DNA of 39,024 nucleotides from an uncultured Gammaproteobacteria bacterium (GTDB lineage Bacteria > Pseudomonadota > Gammaproteobacteria > Arenicellales > JAANXG01). Location of the stretch: assembly GCA_947259175.1 (NCBI GenBank), contig CAMYKW010000026.1, positions 1 through 39,024 on the forward strand, written 5' to 3'. Shown here in pieces: positions 17,094-26,612 of this stretch (the first letter of the stretch is position 1; each line of letters opens with the position of its first letter). The position numbers and the translations under genes are program-made. The notes beneath the pieces were generated by a model that worked only from the letters and a program-made list of their open reading frames with translations, did not search any database and was not told the origin of the DNA.

Positions 17094-17256
17094 CGGGGTT
17101 ACCCCTTAGCCTGCCGCCAAGGAACTTTCGTGTGCAATACCGGAGCGCCAACTGCGGTGTACGCGAAGTTGGCGCCTGAGTAGGTGAACCCGCTCCTGTC
17201 GCCGCCACTGTTTTTGCACAGTCGCGCTTTAATGCGTCAATGAAAGACCTGACCCC
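17094..17256 (+). repeat. Dispersed repeat, full copy B
   Basis: It shares GCCGCCAAGGAACTTTCG, the GTGCAATACCGGAGCGCCAA segment and CAGTCGCGCTTTAATGCG with other copies, and ends GCGTCAATGAAAGACCTGAC plus CCC. Its left end is degenerate (GGGGTTACCCC). It lies between the SdrD-like and fasciclin genes, taking up half of that 312-base gap. Confidence 0.7.
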
Positions 17257-17395
17257 TTTTTTCTTTCCTATACCTAACCAATCGCCGAATAATTTATTGC
17301 TTTGACTCAATCTTCACATTGAATCGACGTGCTATTCACGCCCGATGAAGATAATGGCGACTCCAATATTTCATAACCCACTTGGAGTTACCTCG

Positions 17396-17944
17396 ATGAA
17401 ACTAGTAAGAACTTCTGCTTTGACTTCCTTTGTTGCAGCCCTGGCCATCGGCGCATCGGCTCTGGCCGGCGCCGCACACCATGGCGAGATGCGCGCCAAA
17501 GATAAGGAGATGGATATCGTCGACACCGCCGTCGCAGCGGGCTCGTTCAACACCTTGGTCACCGCGGTGAAGGCGGCGGGTTTGGTGGACACGCTCAAGG
17601 GCGATGGCCCATTCACCGTTTTTGCGCCGACGGACGAGGCGTTTGCCAAGATTCCTGCCGACAAGCTCCAGGCGCTGCTGCAGGACAAAGAAGCGTTAGC
17701 TAAGGTGCTCACCTACCACGTAGTGCCGGGCAAGGTGATGGCCAACGACGTCGTGAATATCGACTCTGCGAAGACCGTTCAGGGTCAGAGCATCAACATC
17801 AGCACGATGGACGGTGTTCGCGTCGACAACGCCAAGGTTCTCAAGACCGACATCGAGACGAGCAACGGTGTCATTCACGTGATCGACACGGTGATTCTCC
17901 CCAAGGAGAAAACGAGTTACTACTGGCCCGAGTATGTAAATTAA
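17396..17944 (+). CDS. Secreted fasciclin (FAS1) domain protein
   Basis: A 182-residue protein: a signal peptide ([20 protein letters not shown]) with likely cleavage after AGA-like residues near 25, then one FAS1 domain. The conserved H1 box is [13 protein letters not shown], the YH motif is [11 protein letters not shown], and the H2-like end is [16 protein letters not shown]1 proteins act in cell adhesion or matrix binding in the envelope or outside the cell. A TTGGAG at 17382-17387 serves the ATG at 17396. It follows the SdrD-like stalk protein on the same strand but is separated by a repeat copy. A strong hairpin terminator follows at 17963. Confidence 0.92.
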   Translation: MKLVRTSALTSFVAALAIGASALAGAAHHGEMRAKDKEMDIVDTAVAAGSFNTLVTAVKAAGLVDTLKGDGPFTVFAPTDEAFAKIPADKLQALLQDKEALAKVLTYHVVPGKVMANDVVNIDSAKTVQGQSINISTMDGVRVDNAKVLKTDIETSNGVIHVIDTVILPKEKTSYYWPEYVN

Positions 17945-17962
17945 GTCGAAAATCGACAGCCT

Positions 17963-18016
17963 AAAAAGTGAACCGGGGTCAGACACCTATAATCCGTGTC
18001 TGGCCCCGGACTTTTT
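17963..18016. terminator. Bidirectional rho-independent terminator after the fasciclin gene
   Basis: AAAAAGT, then CCGGGGTCAGACAC (17973-17986), then a 9-base loop, GTGTCTGGCCCCGG (17996-18009) and ACTTTTT. The stem has one mismatch and the A- and T-tracts make it a terminator in both directions. The GGGGTCAGACAC arm resembles REP-type palindromes linked to Y1 (RAYT) transposases. Confidence 0.8.
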
Positions 18017-18028
18017 GTAACGCCGAAA

Positions 18029-18160
18029 GCGTTTAACGTGCGTGAAACCGTACCCGACGGCTTCGTTCAGACCGTACCAGGAGAGACGGTCGATACGCCC
18101 CAGTCGCTGTCTTTAATCGGTGTCCGCTTTCGACGTCGCGCGGCACGCCAAGGCCCATAA
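18029..18160 (+). pseudogene. Remnant of an SdrD B-type repeat module
   Basis: The frame reads AFNVRETVPDGFVQTVPGET, then VDTPQSLSLIGVRFRRR, and ends at a TAA at 18158-18160. It matches the module ends of the protein at 14969 (REVVPDGFVQTFP, then VDFGNRR). The start of the module and any start codon are absent. It begins right after the terminator, so it is probably a dead fragment of a duplicated or deleted SdrD-like gene. Confidence 0.65.
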
Positions 18161-18315
18161 ATGTAGAAGATTGACCGGGACAAATTTGGACGCGTATTAA
18201 CACACGCATCCAAATAGCGCCGAATTCAATCTGGAACTTCGTCGCCGTCAAGAAGTCTGAGTCAACGGCTTGCGTCATCTTGATGCTCGAAAGAGTTAGT
18301 TGGAGAGACCTCACA
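18161..18315 (+). other. Non-coding gap before the small exported protein
   Basis: No gene or recognisable repeat seen. The end holds TTGGAGAGACC, whose GGAGAG (18302-18307) is the ribosome binding site for the ATG at 18316. With the terminator and SdrD remnant it completes the 371-base stretch after the fasciclin gene. Confidence 0.4.
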
Positions 18316-18513
18316 ATGAAAAACCTGACCACTACAATCGCCGGCGTCGCTTTGACGGCTGCGATGCTCGTCACCGCCGTACCCGCCCAGGCGTCCGCGT
18401 CGCTGGATATTCTTGACGCGTGCCTTGCAAAGGCAGAGAAAGCATCGGATCCGAAGGCCGCGAAAAATCACTGCATGTGGCTCCACTGGGAGTATATGGC
18501 GGGATACGGCTGA
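18316..18513 (+). CDS. Small exported protein of unknown function
   Basis: A 65-residue protein with a clear Sec signal peptide (KNLTTTIAGVALTAAMLVTA, cleaved near AQA-SAS), leaving about 40 residues: SLDILDACLAKAEKASDPKA and NHCMWLHWEYMAGYG. The mature part has two cysteines (DACL and NHCM) that could form a disulphide, and an aromatic C terminus. GGAGAG precedes the ATG at a good distance. I do not recognise a family. Confidence 0.65.
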   Translation: MKNLTTTIAGVALTAAMLVTAVPAQASASLDILDACLAKAEKASDPKAAKNHCMWLHWEYMAGYG

Positions 18514-18534
18514 GCGCGTCACGCTCGGGTAAGT

Positions 18535-18700
18535 GGGGTCTTTAATTGCCACACTTATCGGCCAATAAAAGTTCGCGGGCAATACCCGGGCGCCAATGGC
18601 GGTGAACACGCAGTTGGCATCTCAACGGCTGAAGCTACTCCCGTCCCCGCCCCATCCTTAGCGCAGTCGCGCTTTAAAGTGGCAACGAAAGACCTGCCCC
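18535..18700 (+). repeat. Dispersed repeat, full copy C
   Basis: Left end GGGGTCTTTAATTGCCACA, right end GTGGCAACGAAAGACCTGCC plus CC, forming imperfect terminal inverted repeats. Internal AAGTTCGCGGGCAATACC, CGCCAATGGCGGTGAACACG and CAGTCGCGCTTTAAAG match copies B and D. It lies between the small exported protein and the EamA gene. Confidence 0.72.
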
Positions 18701-18790
18701 CGCTCTTGTCTCCGGCATTGCTTGCAGGGAAGGCCGTTTATGAGACAAGATGCCCCGCGTGAGGTGTAGCACGGGGCGCAGGATACGATT

Positions 18791-19696
18791 TTGGAGTTGT
18801 GGATTCCGCTGACGATCGCCGCGGCATTTTTTCAGAACATTCGCTCGGCGCTGCAAAAATTCCTGGCGGGCCGCCTGTCGACGCTCGGCGCCGCCTACGT
18901 GCGCTTTCTCTACGCCCTGCCCATCGCCGTGGTCTACTGGTTCCTGGTGTGGCGGTATTACCAGGCGCCGGAACTGGACCTGACCGCGGCGTTCGTTGCC
19001 CGGGTGGCCGCGGGCGGCGTTTGCCAGATACTGTTCACGGTGTTTCTGCTGTGGATGTTCTCGTTTCACAATTTCGCCGTGGGCACGACCTTCTCCAAGC
19101 TCGAGACGGTGATGGTGGCGATCTTCGGCTTGCTGCTGCTCGGCGACCCCATCAGTACCGCGGTCGCGGTCGCCATCGGCGTCAGCGCACTCGGTTTGGT
19201 GTTGATCAGCGCCGGGCAGGCGCGGTTGTCGCCGGCGGCGCTGCTGCGCGGCCTGTGGCGTTTGCCGACGCTCATCGGCCTGCTCTGTGCCGCTTCCCTC
19301 GGCGCCAGCGTCGTGTTCTTCCGCGCCGCCTCGTTGTCGCTGGGAATTGACGCCTTCGCGCTCGCCGCGGCGACAACGCTGCTGGCGGCGCTGACCATCC
19401 AGGTGCTGTGCATGGGTGTGCTGATCCTGTTATGGGAGCGGGGCGAAATGATGCGCGTGCTCTTTTGCTGGAAGCCCGCCAGCCTGGTCGGACTCAGCGG
19501 TGGACTCGCGTCGATCGGCTGGTTCAGCGCGTTCACGTTGCAGAACGCGTCCTATGTGCGTGCGCTGGGGCAGGTCGAGCTGATCTTCACCTATGTCGTC
19601 ACGCTGGTCTATTTCAGAGAAAAGGTGACAGCGGCGGAGCTTTTCGGCACGGCGCTGATCGGCGGCGGCATCCTGATCCTGCTGCTGGCCGGTTAG
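18791..19696 (+). CDS. EamA/DMT superfamily transporter
   Basis: A 301-residue membrane protein with about ten helices in two halves, the EamA plan. Typical features are the short N terminus (MELWIPLTIAAAFFQNIRSA), VGTTFSKLETVMVAIFGLLL in the first half and GQVELIFTYVVTLVYFREKV in the second, matching the conserved end-of-repeat helix. The start is a TTG at 18791 preceded by GCAGGA. Family members export or import metabolites such as amino acids, nucleotide sugars or riboflavin; the substrate is unknown. No obvious operon partner. Confidence 0.85.
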   Translation: MELWIPLTIAAAFFQNIRSALQKFLAGRLSTLGAAYVRFLYALPIAVVYWFLVWRYYQAPELDLTAAFVARVAAGGVCQILFTVFLLWMFSFHNFAVGTTFSKLETVMVAIFGLLLLGDPISTAVAVAIGVSALGLVLISAGQARLSPAALLRGLWRLPTLIGLLCAASLGASVVFFRAASLSLGIDAFALAAATTLLAALTIQVLCMGVLILLWERGEMMRVLFCWKPASLVGLSGGLASIGWFSAFTLQNASYVRALGQVELIFTYVVTLVYFREKVTAAELFGTALIGGGILILLLAG

Positions 19697-19728
19697 CGAC
19701 CCCGAATTTCGTAGGCACCCGCCGGCGG

Positions 19729-21159
19729 CTACATCTCAACCATCTGTTCGGTCACCTTTCCCGCGGTAATGGTGACTTCCATGGTCTTTTTTGGCCGGTC
19801 CTTCAGTTTCACCGCCTTGACGGTGACGCGGTATACGCCCGGAGCAATCTCCATAGTCTTGGGATTGGAGTTGCCCGAGGTGTAGGTGCGGCCGCGCGCC
19901 ACCTCGAGATTGTCATCGATGCGGCGGACGTTGACCACCGCATCCACCAGCTCGCCGCCGCGGCGCGCGCCGATGCGCAGCGTGCCGCTGTCAAAACGGA
20001 CTTCGTGCTCCAAGCTGTCTCCACCTTGGACCTGAATGCCGGTGATGCGTTGTTTGCCGGCGCCCTTCATCTCCACCGATCCGATTTCGATGTCGTAGGC
20101 GCCGGGTGTGAGGTTCAGGGTAATGGGATTGGATTTGGCATGTTGATAGGTGCGCCCGCCGCTGACGTTTCGCCGTGTGCCCGCCACATAGGCGTTCACG
20201 GTGGCGTCGGAAAGCCGGCCGTTGCGCGTCACCTTGACGCGTATCACGCCGGGGGTGAAATCCACGGTCCGCTCCACCAGCGCGCCTTCGATCTTGATGT
20301 CCTTGATTTCCCGCCGAATGTCGCCCCTCAGGGTCACGGCCTGCAATTGCACGTCGTAAACTCCGTCTGCCAAAAGGAACACGCGCGGGTTGGTCTGTGC
20401 GTTGGCGTAGGTGCGGTTGAAAGCGACCTCGTCGCCGGTTTTGGCATCGAATATGCGCACGCCGGTGTCGAGCAATTCGCCGTTGGACAGCGTCTTGATG
20501 GATAGGCGGCCATCCGGCAGCGGTTCGGTGGTCTTGTCGAGCGCGGCGCTCAATTCATCGGCGTTGTTGGCGGTGACGTAATGCCCGCCGCCGGCCTGTG
20601 CGGCGCATTCGAGCTGGGCGACGTTTTCTTTCTGCACGTCGAAGCCGACAACGTGTAGGATGAATTCGACACCGGACGATTTAGCGTCACGCACCGTCTG
20701 GCACGGATCACCGCCGCAGCTCTCGATGCCGTCGGTGACCAGTACGATGGTGCCGGGGCGCGCGCGCTCCTTGATTACACCGAAGGCCTGGGTTACCGAT
20801 CGGGTGATCGGTGTCTTACCCTTGGGATTCAACGCCTCCACGGTGTCGACAAAGCCGGCCTTGTCGATTGTACCCGGGGGCATGACCAACTCGATGTCGT
20901 CACAATCCCCCTTGCGACGGTGGCCGTAGGCCAGCAGGCCCACGCTCGCGTCGTCGGGCAGGCCGGTGACCATATCCTTAACCACCCGGCGCGCGATGCC
21001 GATCTTGGCTTCGCCCTGGATCTGGCCCCACATGGAACCGGAGGCGTCGAGGATCAACAACAGGTCCTTGTCGCCGCCGTCGGCGGTGGTGATCGAATGA
21101 ATACTCAGCCCCCATACAGCCAGTGCCCAGACGGCAATCGATTGAATTGTTCTGAACAT
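19729..21159 (-). CDS. Exported von Willebrand factor A domain protein with three C-terminal beta repeats
   Basis: A 476-residue protein with a signal peptide (MFRTIQSIAVWALAVWGLS). The VWA domain (about 30-210) has a complete MIDAS start, LILDASGSMWGQIQGE, a conserved Thr in KGKTPITRSV and VLVTDGIESCGGDPC. Three repeats of about 88 residues follow, each with GRTY or NRTY, SNP or TNP, LxPGxYDxxxxxVxxK and a beta-rich end, probably Ig-like or carboxypeptidase-regulatory-like folds. Metal-dependent binding to a protein or matrix ligand in the periplasm or outside is likely. A GGGGGAT ribosome site lies before the ATG. It converges with the EamA gene. Similar proteins occur in many proteobacteria with no assigned role. 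Confidence 0.85.
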   Translation of the reverse strand: MFRTIQSIAVWALAVWGLSIHSITTADGGDKDLLLILDASGSMWGQIQGEAKIGIARRVVKDMVTGLPDDASVGLLAYGHRRKGDCDDIELVMPPGTIDKAGFVDTVEALNPKGKTPITRSVTQAFGVIKERARPGTIVLVTDGIESCGGDPCQTVRDAKSSGVEFILHVVGFDVQKENVAQLECAAQAGGGHYVTANNADELSAALDKTTEPLPDGRLSIKTLSNGELLDTGVRIFDAKTGDEVAFNRTYANAQTNPRVFLLADGVYDVQLQAVTLRGDIRREIKDIKIEGALVERTVDFTPGVIRVKVTRNGRLSDATVNAYVAGTRRNVSGGRTYQHAKSNPITLNLTPGAYDIEIGSVEMKGAGKQRITGIQVQGGDSLEHEVRFDSGTLRIGARRGGELVDAVVNVRRIDDNLEVARGRTYTSGNSNPKTMEIAPGVYRVTVKAVKLKDRPKKTMEVTITAGKVTEQMVEM

Positions 21160-21204
21160 GATAATCCCCCATCATTTGGAGCGAACAGTGTACGCGAAAC
21201 CGGC

Positions 21205-22703
<1,499 letters not shown>

Positions 22704-22927
22704 ATGCAGGGGTTTCCCGGAACTTGACTGGAATTATCCAACTGCGCCGCGCCTGGTTGGCTGCCCCCGTGTGGCAATGAAACACCCGACACGTAAGTCA
22801 ACGAAAACACGGGAGAGTATTCGTTCTGGGTCTTATGCAGGCCGGGGGCACGTGATCGCGTAAATGTGGCTCGATGCTCCGCGCCGTGCGGCCGCCTTCG
22901 TGCACCACCGGGGCTGTAAACGGGCGG
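22704..22927 (+). other. Gap with a degenerate repeat end
   Basis: GTGTGGCAATGAAACACCCG (22770-22789) resembles the right end of the dispersed repeat (GTGTGGCAATGAAAGACCTG), with changed bases. No full copy, gene or terminator is recognised. Confidence 0.3.
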
Positions 22928-23335
22928 CTACGCGATGCCGTAGATCAGGAATAAAGCAAACACAAGCGCAAGCACGAGCCAGCTGCGGACAACCGGATCG
23001 GACAGTCGATTGAACCACGCAGCCAGTTGGCTGAGCCGGGCCTGGCCCATTATCAACAGCCCCACGGCGGCCGCGATCGTGAGCCAGCCGAGGACCTGAA
23101 ACGCGACGGGAAATCTGGAGCCCGGCGCGGCGAAGATCAATGCCAGGCCCAACAACAGCCGTACTGCGGCCGCGAAATAATAGCCCCAGGGTTGGTCCGT
23201 GATGACGCGCACCCAGTGGCGCAACCGGTCCGGCACGATCACCGCCCACACCGCGAGCACGCACATGAGGACACCAATCAGCAGTACAATGCTCTGGGCA
23301 GGGGTGTTGGCAGCCGTCATGTGCCATTGGAGCAT
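22928..23335 (-). CDS. Small integral membrane protein
   Basis: A 135-residue protein with about four hydrophobic helices: IVLLIGVLMCVLAVWAVIV, YYFAAAVRLLLGLALIFA, FQVLGWLTIAAAVGLLIMG and WLVLALVFALFLIYGIA. Charged residues lie in short loops (PDRLRHWVRV). An ATG at 23320, five codons in (MTAANTPAQS), is an equally good start; neither has a clear ribosome site. I do not recognise a named family. Confidence 0.65.
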   Translation of the reverse strand: MLQWHMTAANTPAQSIVLLIGVLMCVLAVWAVIVPDRLRHWVRVITDQPWGYYFAAAVRLLLGLALIFAAPGSRFPVAFQVLGWLTIAAAVGLLIMGQARLSQLAAWFNRLSDPVVRSWLVLALVFALFLIYGIA

Positions 23336-23703
23336 AAGGAGGCAGTACCCTTTTTCGAATTATGTGTAATGATTCTTACTTGACCCGACAAACAGTGTCG
23401 GGGCGAGTCGCGATTAGCCCAGCTCCCCTTCTTTCCGATTTGACTGTGATCGACCCTAACCATGTACGGACTTTCGCATTTGTGTCGCTAAAATCCACAT
23501 TCACACCGCGTTACGGTTTATCAAGCGCAGATAGCAGGCTCCCTATTTGATAGAATCACAATCGTAGACCGACTATTACTACTATCGGGTTAAATGAGGA
23601 CAATCTACAGGACCTACGCTAGTTTCAGTATTGATAAATAGGGCGATAACGTTCGTTCCGCATCCTGTTACGCCAACAAACATCCAAACAGACTAAGGAA
23701 GTA
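23336..23703 (+). other. AT-richer non-coding gap before the methyltransferase
   Basis: No gene seen. It contains a 7-bp perfect hairpin CCCGACA-AACAG-TGTCGGG (23384-23402). GTTCGTTCCGCATCCTGTTAC at 23651-23671 is echoed by TTCGTTCCGCTTTGCCTGTT after the gene, so related sequence flanks the methyltransferase on both sides. Composition becomes AT-rich from about 23.4 kb. Confidence 0.4.
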
Positions 23704-24483
23704 ATGAAGAAAAGGCATCGAATACAATTTCCAAAAGCCGAATTAACCAATCTCAACCAAGACGAAGCCTATTTCTATCTTCAAGGATCAGGCAGCAGGA
23801 GGAAAATAAGGTTCCACGACTACGATGAAATTTATCAGGTAGAAGGTTTGTATGAGCAAATCTTTTATGATCGCCTGAAATGCGCATCTCCAAGTAAAGT
23901 AGCCTCGATACTTGTATCAGCGGTAAAACAATATCAAGATAATTTTAGTGAGCTTCGAATCTTGGACCTAGGTGCAGGCAATGGCATGATGGGGGAGGAA
24001 CTAAAAAAACATGGAGTCTCGCGTTTAATAGGCGTAGACATCATTCCCGAGGCTTATGACGCCACAATCCGAGATAGGCCAGGGATATATGATGCATATT
24101 ACGTTGAAGACTTCACGAAGCTAGATGATGACAAGAAGGAAGAAATAAGGTCATGGCAATGTGATTGCATGGTAACAGTTGCCGCACTGGGTTTCGGTGA
24201 CATCCCGGCAAAGGCATTCTTAGAGGCATTCAATATAGTCAAAAGAGAGGCGTGGGTGGCGTTTAATATCAAGGACACCTTCTTTGATATTAGCGATGAG
24301 TCAGGGTTCTCAAAAATGATGCGGGAACTAATATTCTCGAAATACATTGATGTCTACTACATTGAACGTTATCGACACCGGTTATCAATTGAGGGTAAGC
24401 CGCTTTACTATTTTGCCATTACAGGTTGGAAAACTTCAGATGTTCCTGATGATTTTTTGGAGTCAAAAGGTATCATCGGCTAA
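23704..24483 (+). CDS. Class I SAM-dependent methyltransferase in an AT-rich insert
   Basis: A 259-residue protein. SAM-binding motif I is LRILDLGAGNGMMGEEL (about residue 80-96), followed by the acidic strand LIGVDIIPEA. The later MVTVAALGFGDIPAKAF is the motif IV region. The first 75 residues (YFYLQGSGSRRKIRFHDYDE) are not from a family I know. The gene is distinctly AT-rich, with many AAA, AAT and ATA codons, unlike every neighbour, so recent transfer is likely. Its TAA stop is the first part of an attC-like sequence. The methyl acceptor is unknown. Confidence 0.75.
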   Translation: MKKRHRIQFPKAELTNLNQDEAYFYLQGSGSRRKIRFHDYDEIYQVEGLYEQIFYDRLKCASPSKVASILVSAVKQYQDNFSELRILDLGAGNGMMGEELKKHGVSRLIGVDIIPEAYDATIRDRPGIYDAYYVEDFTKLDDDKKEEIRSWQCDCMVTVAALGFGDIPAKAFLEAFNIVKREAWVAFNIKDTFFDISDESGFSKMMRELIFSKYIDVYYIERYRHRLSIEGKPLYYFAITGWKTSDVPDDFLESKGIIG

Positions 24484-24568
24484 CAATCCCATGCAGCACA
24501 CGGCAAGAAGCGGCGCTCCACATTCGTTCCGCTTTGCCTGTTACTGAACATGATGTAAAGCGTTAACA
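24478..24568 (+). repeat. attC-like sequence after the methyltransferase
   Basis: Begins GGCTAACAATCCCATGCAGC, with the gene's TAA inside TAACAA, and ends AAAGCGTTAACAC. Between lie GGCAAGAAGCGG and CCGCTTTGCC, which can pair imperfectly. This is the TAACAA...GCGTTA layout and length (about 90 bases) of integron cassette recombination sites. The right core reads GTTAACA rather than a perfect GTTRRRY, and no integrase is in the window. Confidence 0.4.
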
Positions 24569-24689
24569 CGAACGTCCGCTTACTCACTCTCGATTGACTC
24601 CTTTTGGCCGTTGGACTCAGACATGGAGTCTTGATCAGATCGTAAACCGACTGATCGCTCAGGTACCGACCAATACAAATTATGGGTGT

Positions 24690-24712
24690 TTAAAGGGTTC
24701 TGCGACCTTTAA
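24690..24712 (-). terminator. Hairpin at the end of the HEAT-repeat gene
   Basis: TTAAAGG (24690-24696) pairs with CCTTTAA (24706-24712) around a 9-base loop; the stop codon lies inside the stem. No long T-tract follows, so it is a weak candidate. Confidence 0.35.
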
Positions 24713-26391
24713 CTTCTGAGACTTTCCAGGCGGCTCACGGCGTCGGCCCGCACCGCTTCGTCCGGGTCGCCGCGGGCGATCTTGTCCAAAATAACGTCGT
24801 CGGCCAGCCGGGCCACTGCAGCGCGGCGCACCCGCGTGTCTTGGTCCCACTGTGCGCGGTTTGCCAGCAAGAGCGGGTCGCTGAGCTTCTCCACCGCCAC
24901 CCGGCGCACGCCCCAGTCTTCGTCGTTTTTTGCGCGGTTGGCAATGACCGTCGGGTCGTCGAGCATCTTCAGGGCCGCCTTTCGCACCTGCCAGGTCTTG
25001 TCCCACTTGGCCCGATTGACCAGCGTATCACGATCATGGATGCGTACGACCGCCACCGCGCGGACCTGCCAGCTGTCATCGTTCTTCGCGTGCTCGCAGA
25101 GCTCTTCTGCGTTGTTCATCCGTTCCACCGCTGCACGCCGCACGCGCCAGTCTTCGTCGATGCGCGCGATCGAACACAGCAGTTCTTGCTTGTCGATCTT
25201 GCGCACCGCGGCCCTGCGAACTTCCGGGTCGGCGTCGCCCGTGGCGATGGAGGCCATGTGCGTCGTATCCTTCAGTTTGCGTACGGCGATGGCGCGGGCA
25301 TCCGCGTGGCGGCCGTTCTCGGCAATGTCGGTAAGCATCGCGCGATTACGGATTTTGTGGGCGGCGGTGCACCGGACCACCGCGTCCGCATCGGACTTCG
25401 CGACCTCCGTGAGCACACCACGGTCGTGGATGCGACGGACCGCGGCCAAGCGGGCGTCGTCATGTGCGCCGTCGGTCGCGAGTCGGGTCAGCGTCGCTTG
25501 TTGTGCGATGCGGTCCGTCGCCGTCAGGCGCAATTCGGACTCCGGGTCGTTTGCCGCCACCACGAGCAAAGCGTCATCGTCCGCGAGCCGCGCGAGGACC
25601 GCGCGCCGAATCTCGGGGTCCGTATTGGTCGCCGCAACCTTGGCCAGCGAAGCTTGATCGCGCAGCTTCGCGGCTGCATACCGCCGCACATCGATCGAAC
25701 TGTTGTGGTTCACGATATCGAACAGCGGACCATCATCGCGCAGCCCCTTTACCGCCGTGCGGCGGACGATCTCGTCGCCGGCCGAGCCGGCGATTTCGAC
25801 CAATAGCCGCTGCGTGGTGATCTTCTTGACCGCCGCCTTGGCCACGCCGCGATCGGCGGCGCCGATAGCGACATCCTTTAGCAGGTCCTGGTCCTTGATG
25901 GCGGCAACGGCCTGCTGGGCGACTGCGCGAAGGTTCGCGCCGCAGGCGACATCTTTCAGCATGTCCGTCGCCGAGAGGCGGCGCACCGCAGTTTTTCCTA
26001 AACCGGCGTCATCCGTGGTTGAAGCCACCGCAACCAGAGCCTTGGGGCTTTCAATGCATTTGACCGCGCGCTGGCGCACACCCAGGTCGGGATCGGAATC
26101 GGCGATGCGGACCAGGGTGTCGTCGTCGCGCAATCGGTCGATCGCCGCCTTCCTGACCGTTGCCAGGGCGGCGGTGACCGCGACGCGGGCGAGAGATTCC
26201 TGGTCGGCGACATCCGCGAGCGCTCTCAGCGCGCGTGTTGCGTCGCGCTCCACTGCCAGCCCATCGGCGGGCGTCGGTTCAGCGGCGGGCGCCGGAGAGG
26301 CGGGCGGGGCATCGTGCTGCTCCACTGCCGCCGGCGATTGTGCAGCATCCGCCACGCGTTGCCGTCGGCTCAACCAGTCTCGGATTCCCAT
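24709..26391 (-). CDS. HEAT-type protein with about nineteen 26-residue repeats
   Basis: A 560-residue protein. A short N-terminal segment (MGIRDWLSRRQRVADAAQ) and a proline/alanine-rich linker to about residue 65 precede a continuous array of roughly nineteen repeats, each almost exactly 26 residues. The repeat pattern is xxLxxVAxxDxDxxVRxxAVxxLxD. Examples are SLARVAVTAALATVRKAAID and HMASIATGDADPEVRRAAVR. No indels are seen across most of the array, which is rare for HEAT or leucine-rich-variant proteins. The product should be an all-helical solenoid for protein binding, soluble and cytoplasmic, as no signal peptide is visible. GGAGACGC precedes the ATG. No partner gene is obvious. Confidence 0.85.
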   Translation of the reverse strand: MGIRDWLSRRQRVADAAQSPAAVEQHDAPPASPAPAAEPTPADGLAVERDATRALRALADVADQESLARVAVTAALATVRKAAIDRLRDDDTLVRIADSDPDLGVRQRAVKCIESPKALVAVASTTDDAGLGKTAVRRLSATDMLKDVACGANLRAVAQQAVAAIKDQDLLKDVAIGAADRGVAKAAVKKITTQRLLVEIAGSAGDEIVRRTAVKGLRDDGPLFDIVNHNSSIDVRRYAAAKLRDQASLAKVAATNTDPEIRRAVLARLADDDALLVVAANDPESELRLTATDRIAQQATLTRLATDGAHDDARLAAVRRIHDRGVLTEVAKSDADAVVRCTAAHKIRNRAMLTDIAENGRHADARAIAVRKLKDTTHMASIATGDADPEVRRAAVRKIDKQELLCSIARIDEDWRVRRAAVERMNNAEELCEHAKNDDSWQVRAVAVVRIHDRDTLVNRAKWDKTWQVRKAALKMLDDPTVIANRAKNDEDWGVRRVAVEKLSDPLLLANRAQWDQDTRVRRAAVARLADDVILDKIARGDPDEAVRADAVSRLESLRS

Positions 26392-26580
26392 GCGTCTCCG
26401 TAAAACCTAACAGTCGGTGGTGGGTCTATTGTAAGCAAATCATCACACCCGTGAGGTGCTCATTGCTACAGTTTAGGTAATTCGATGTCGGTTAGGGGCG
26501 CGATACTTAAAACAAACAGATAACCGGCGATGGCCGCGATCCTCTGAGTCAAGCAGGTGTATGCGGACAGCGACATCGCA

Positions 26581-26604
26581 TGTGTCAATGAAAGAACCGA
26601 CCCC
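26581..26604 (+). repeat. Dispersed repeat, right end only (copy F)
   Basis: TGTGTCAATGAAAGAACCGA then CCCC matches the right end of the full copies with two changes. GACCCC-GTCG-GGGGTC (26599-26614) forms a 6-bp hairpin that can act at the 3' end of the leftward IclR gene. The rest of the 26392-26612 gap shows no feature. Confidence 0.5.
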
Positions 26605-26612
26605 GTCGGGGG

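Noticed and set aside
19408-20505. 365-residue rightward open frame over the EamA end and the VWA gene
   Set aside because: It overlaps two supported genes in other frames and has no signal or domain of its own.
24841-25806. 321-residue rightward open frame opposite the HEAT-repeat gene
   Set aside because: Its periodic look is only the mirror of the 26-residue repeats on the other strand.
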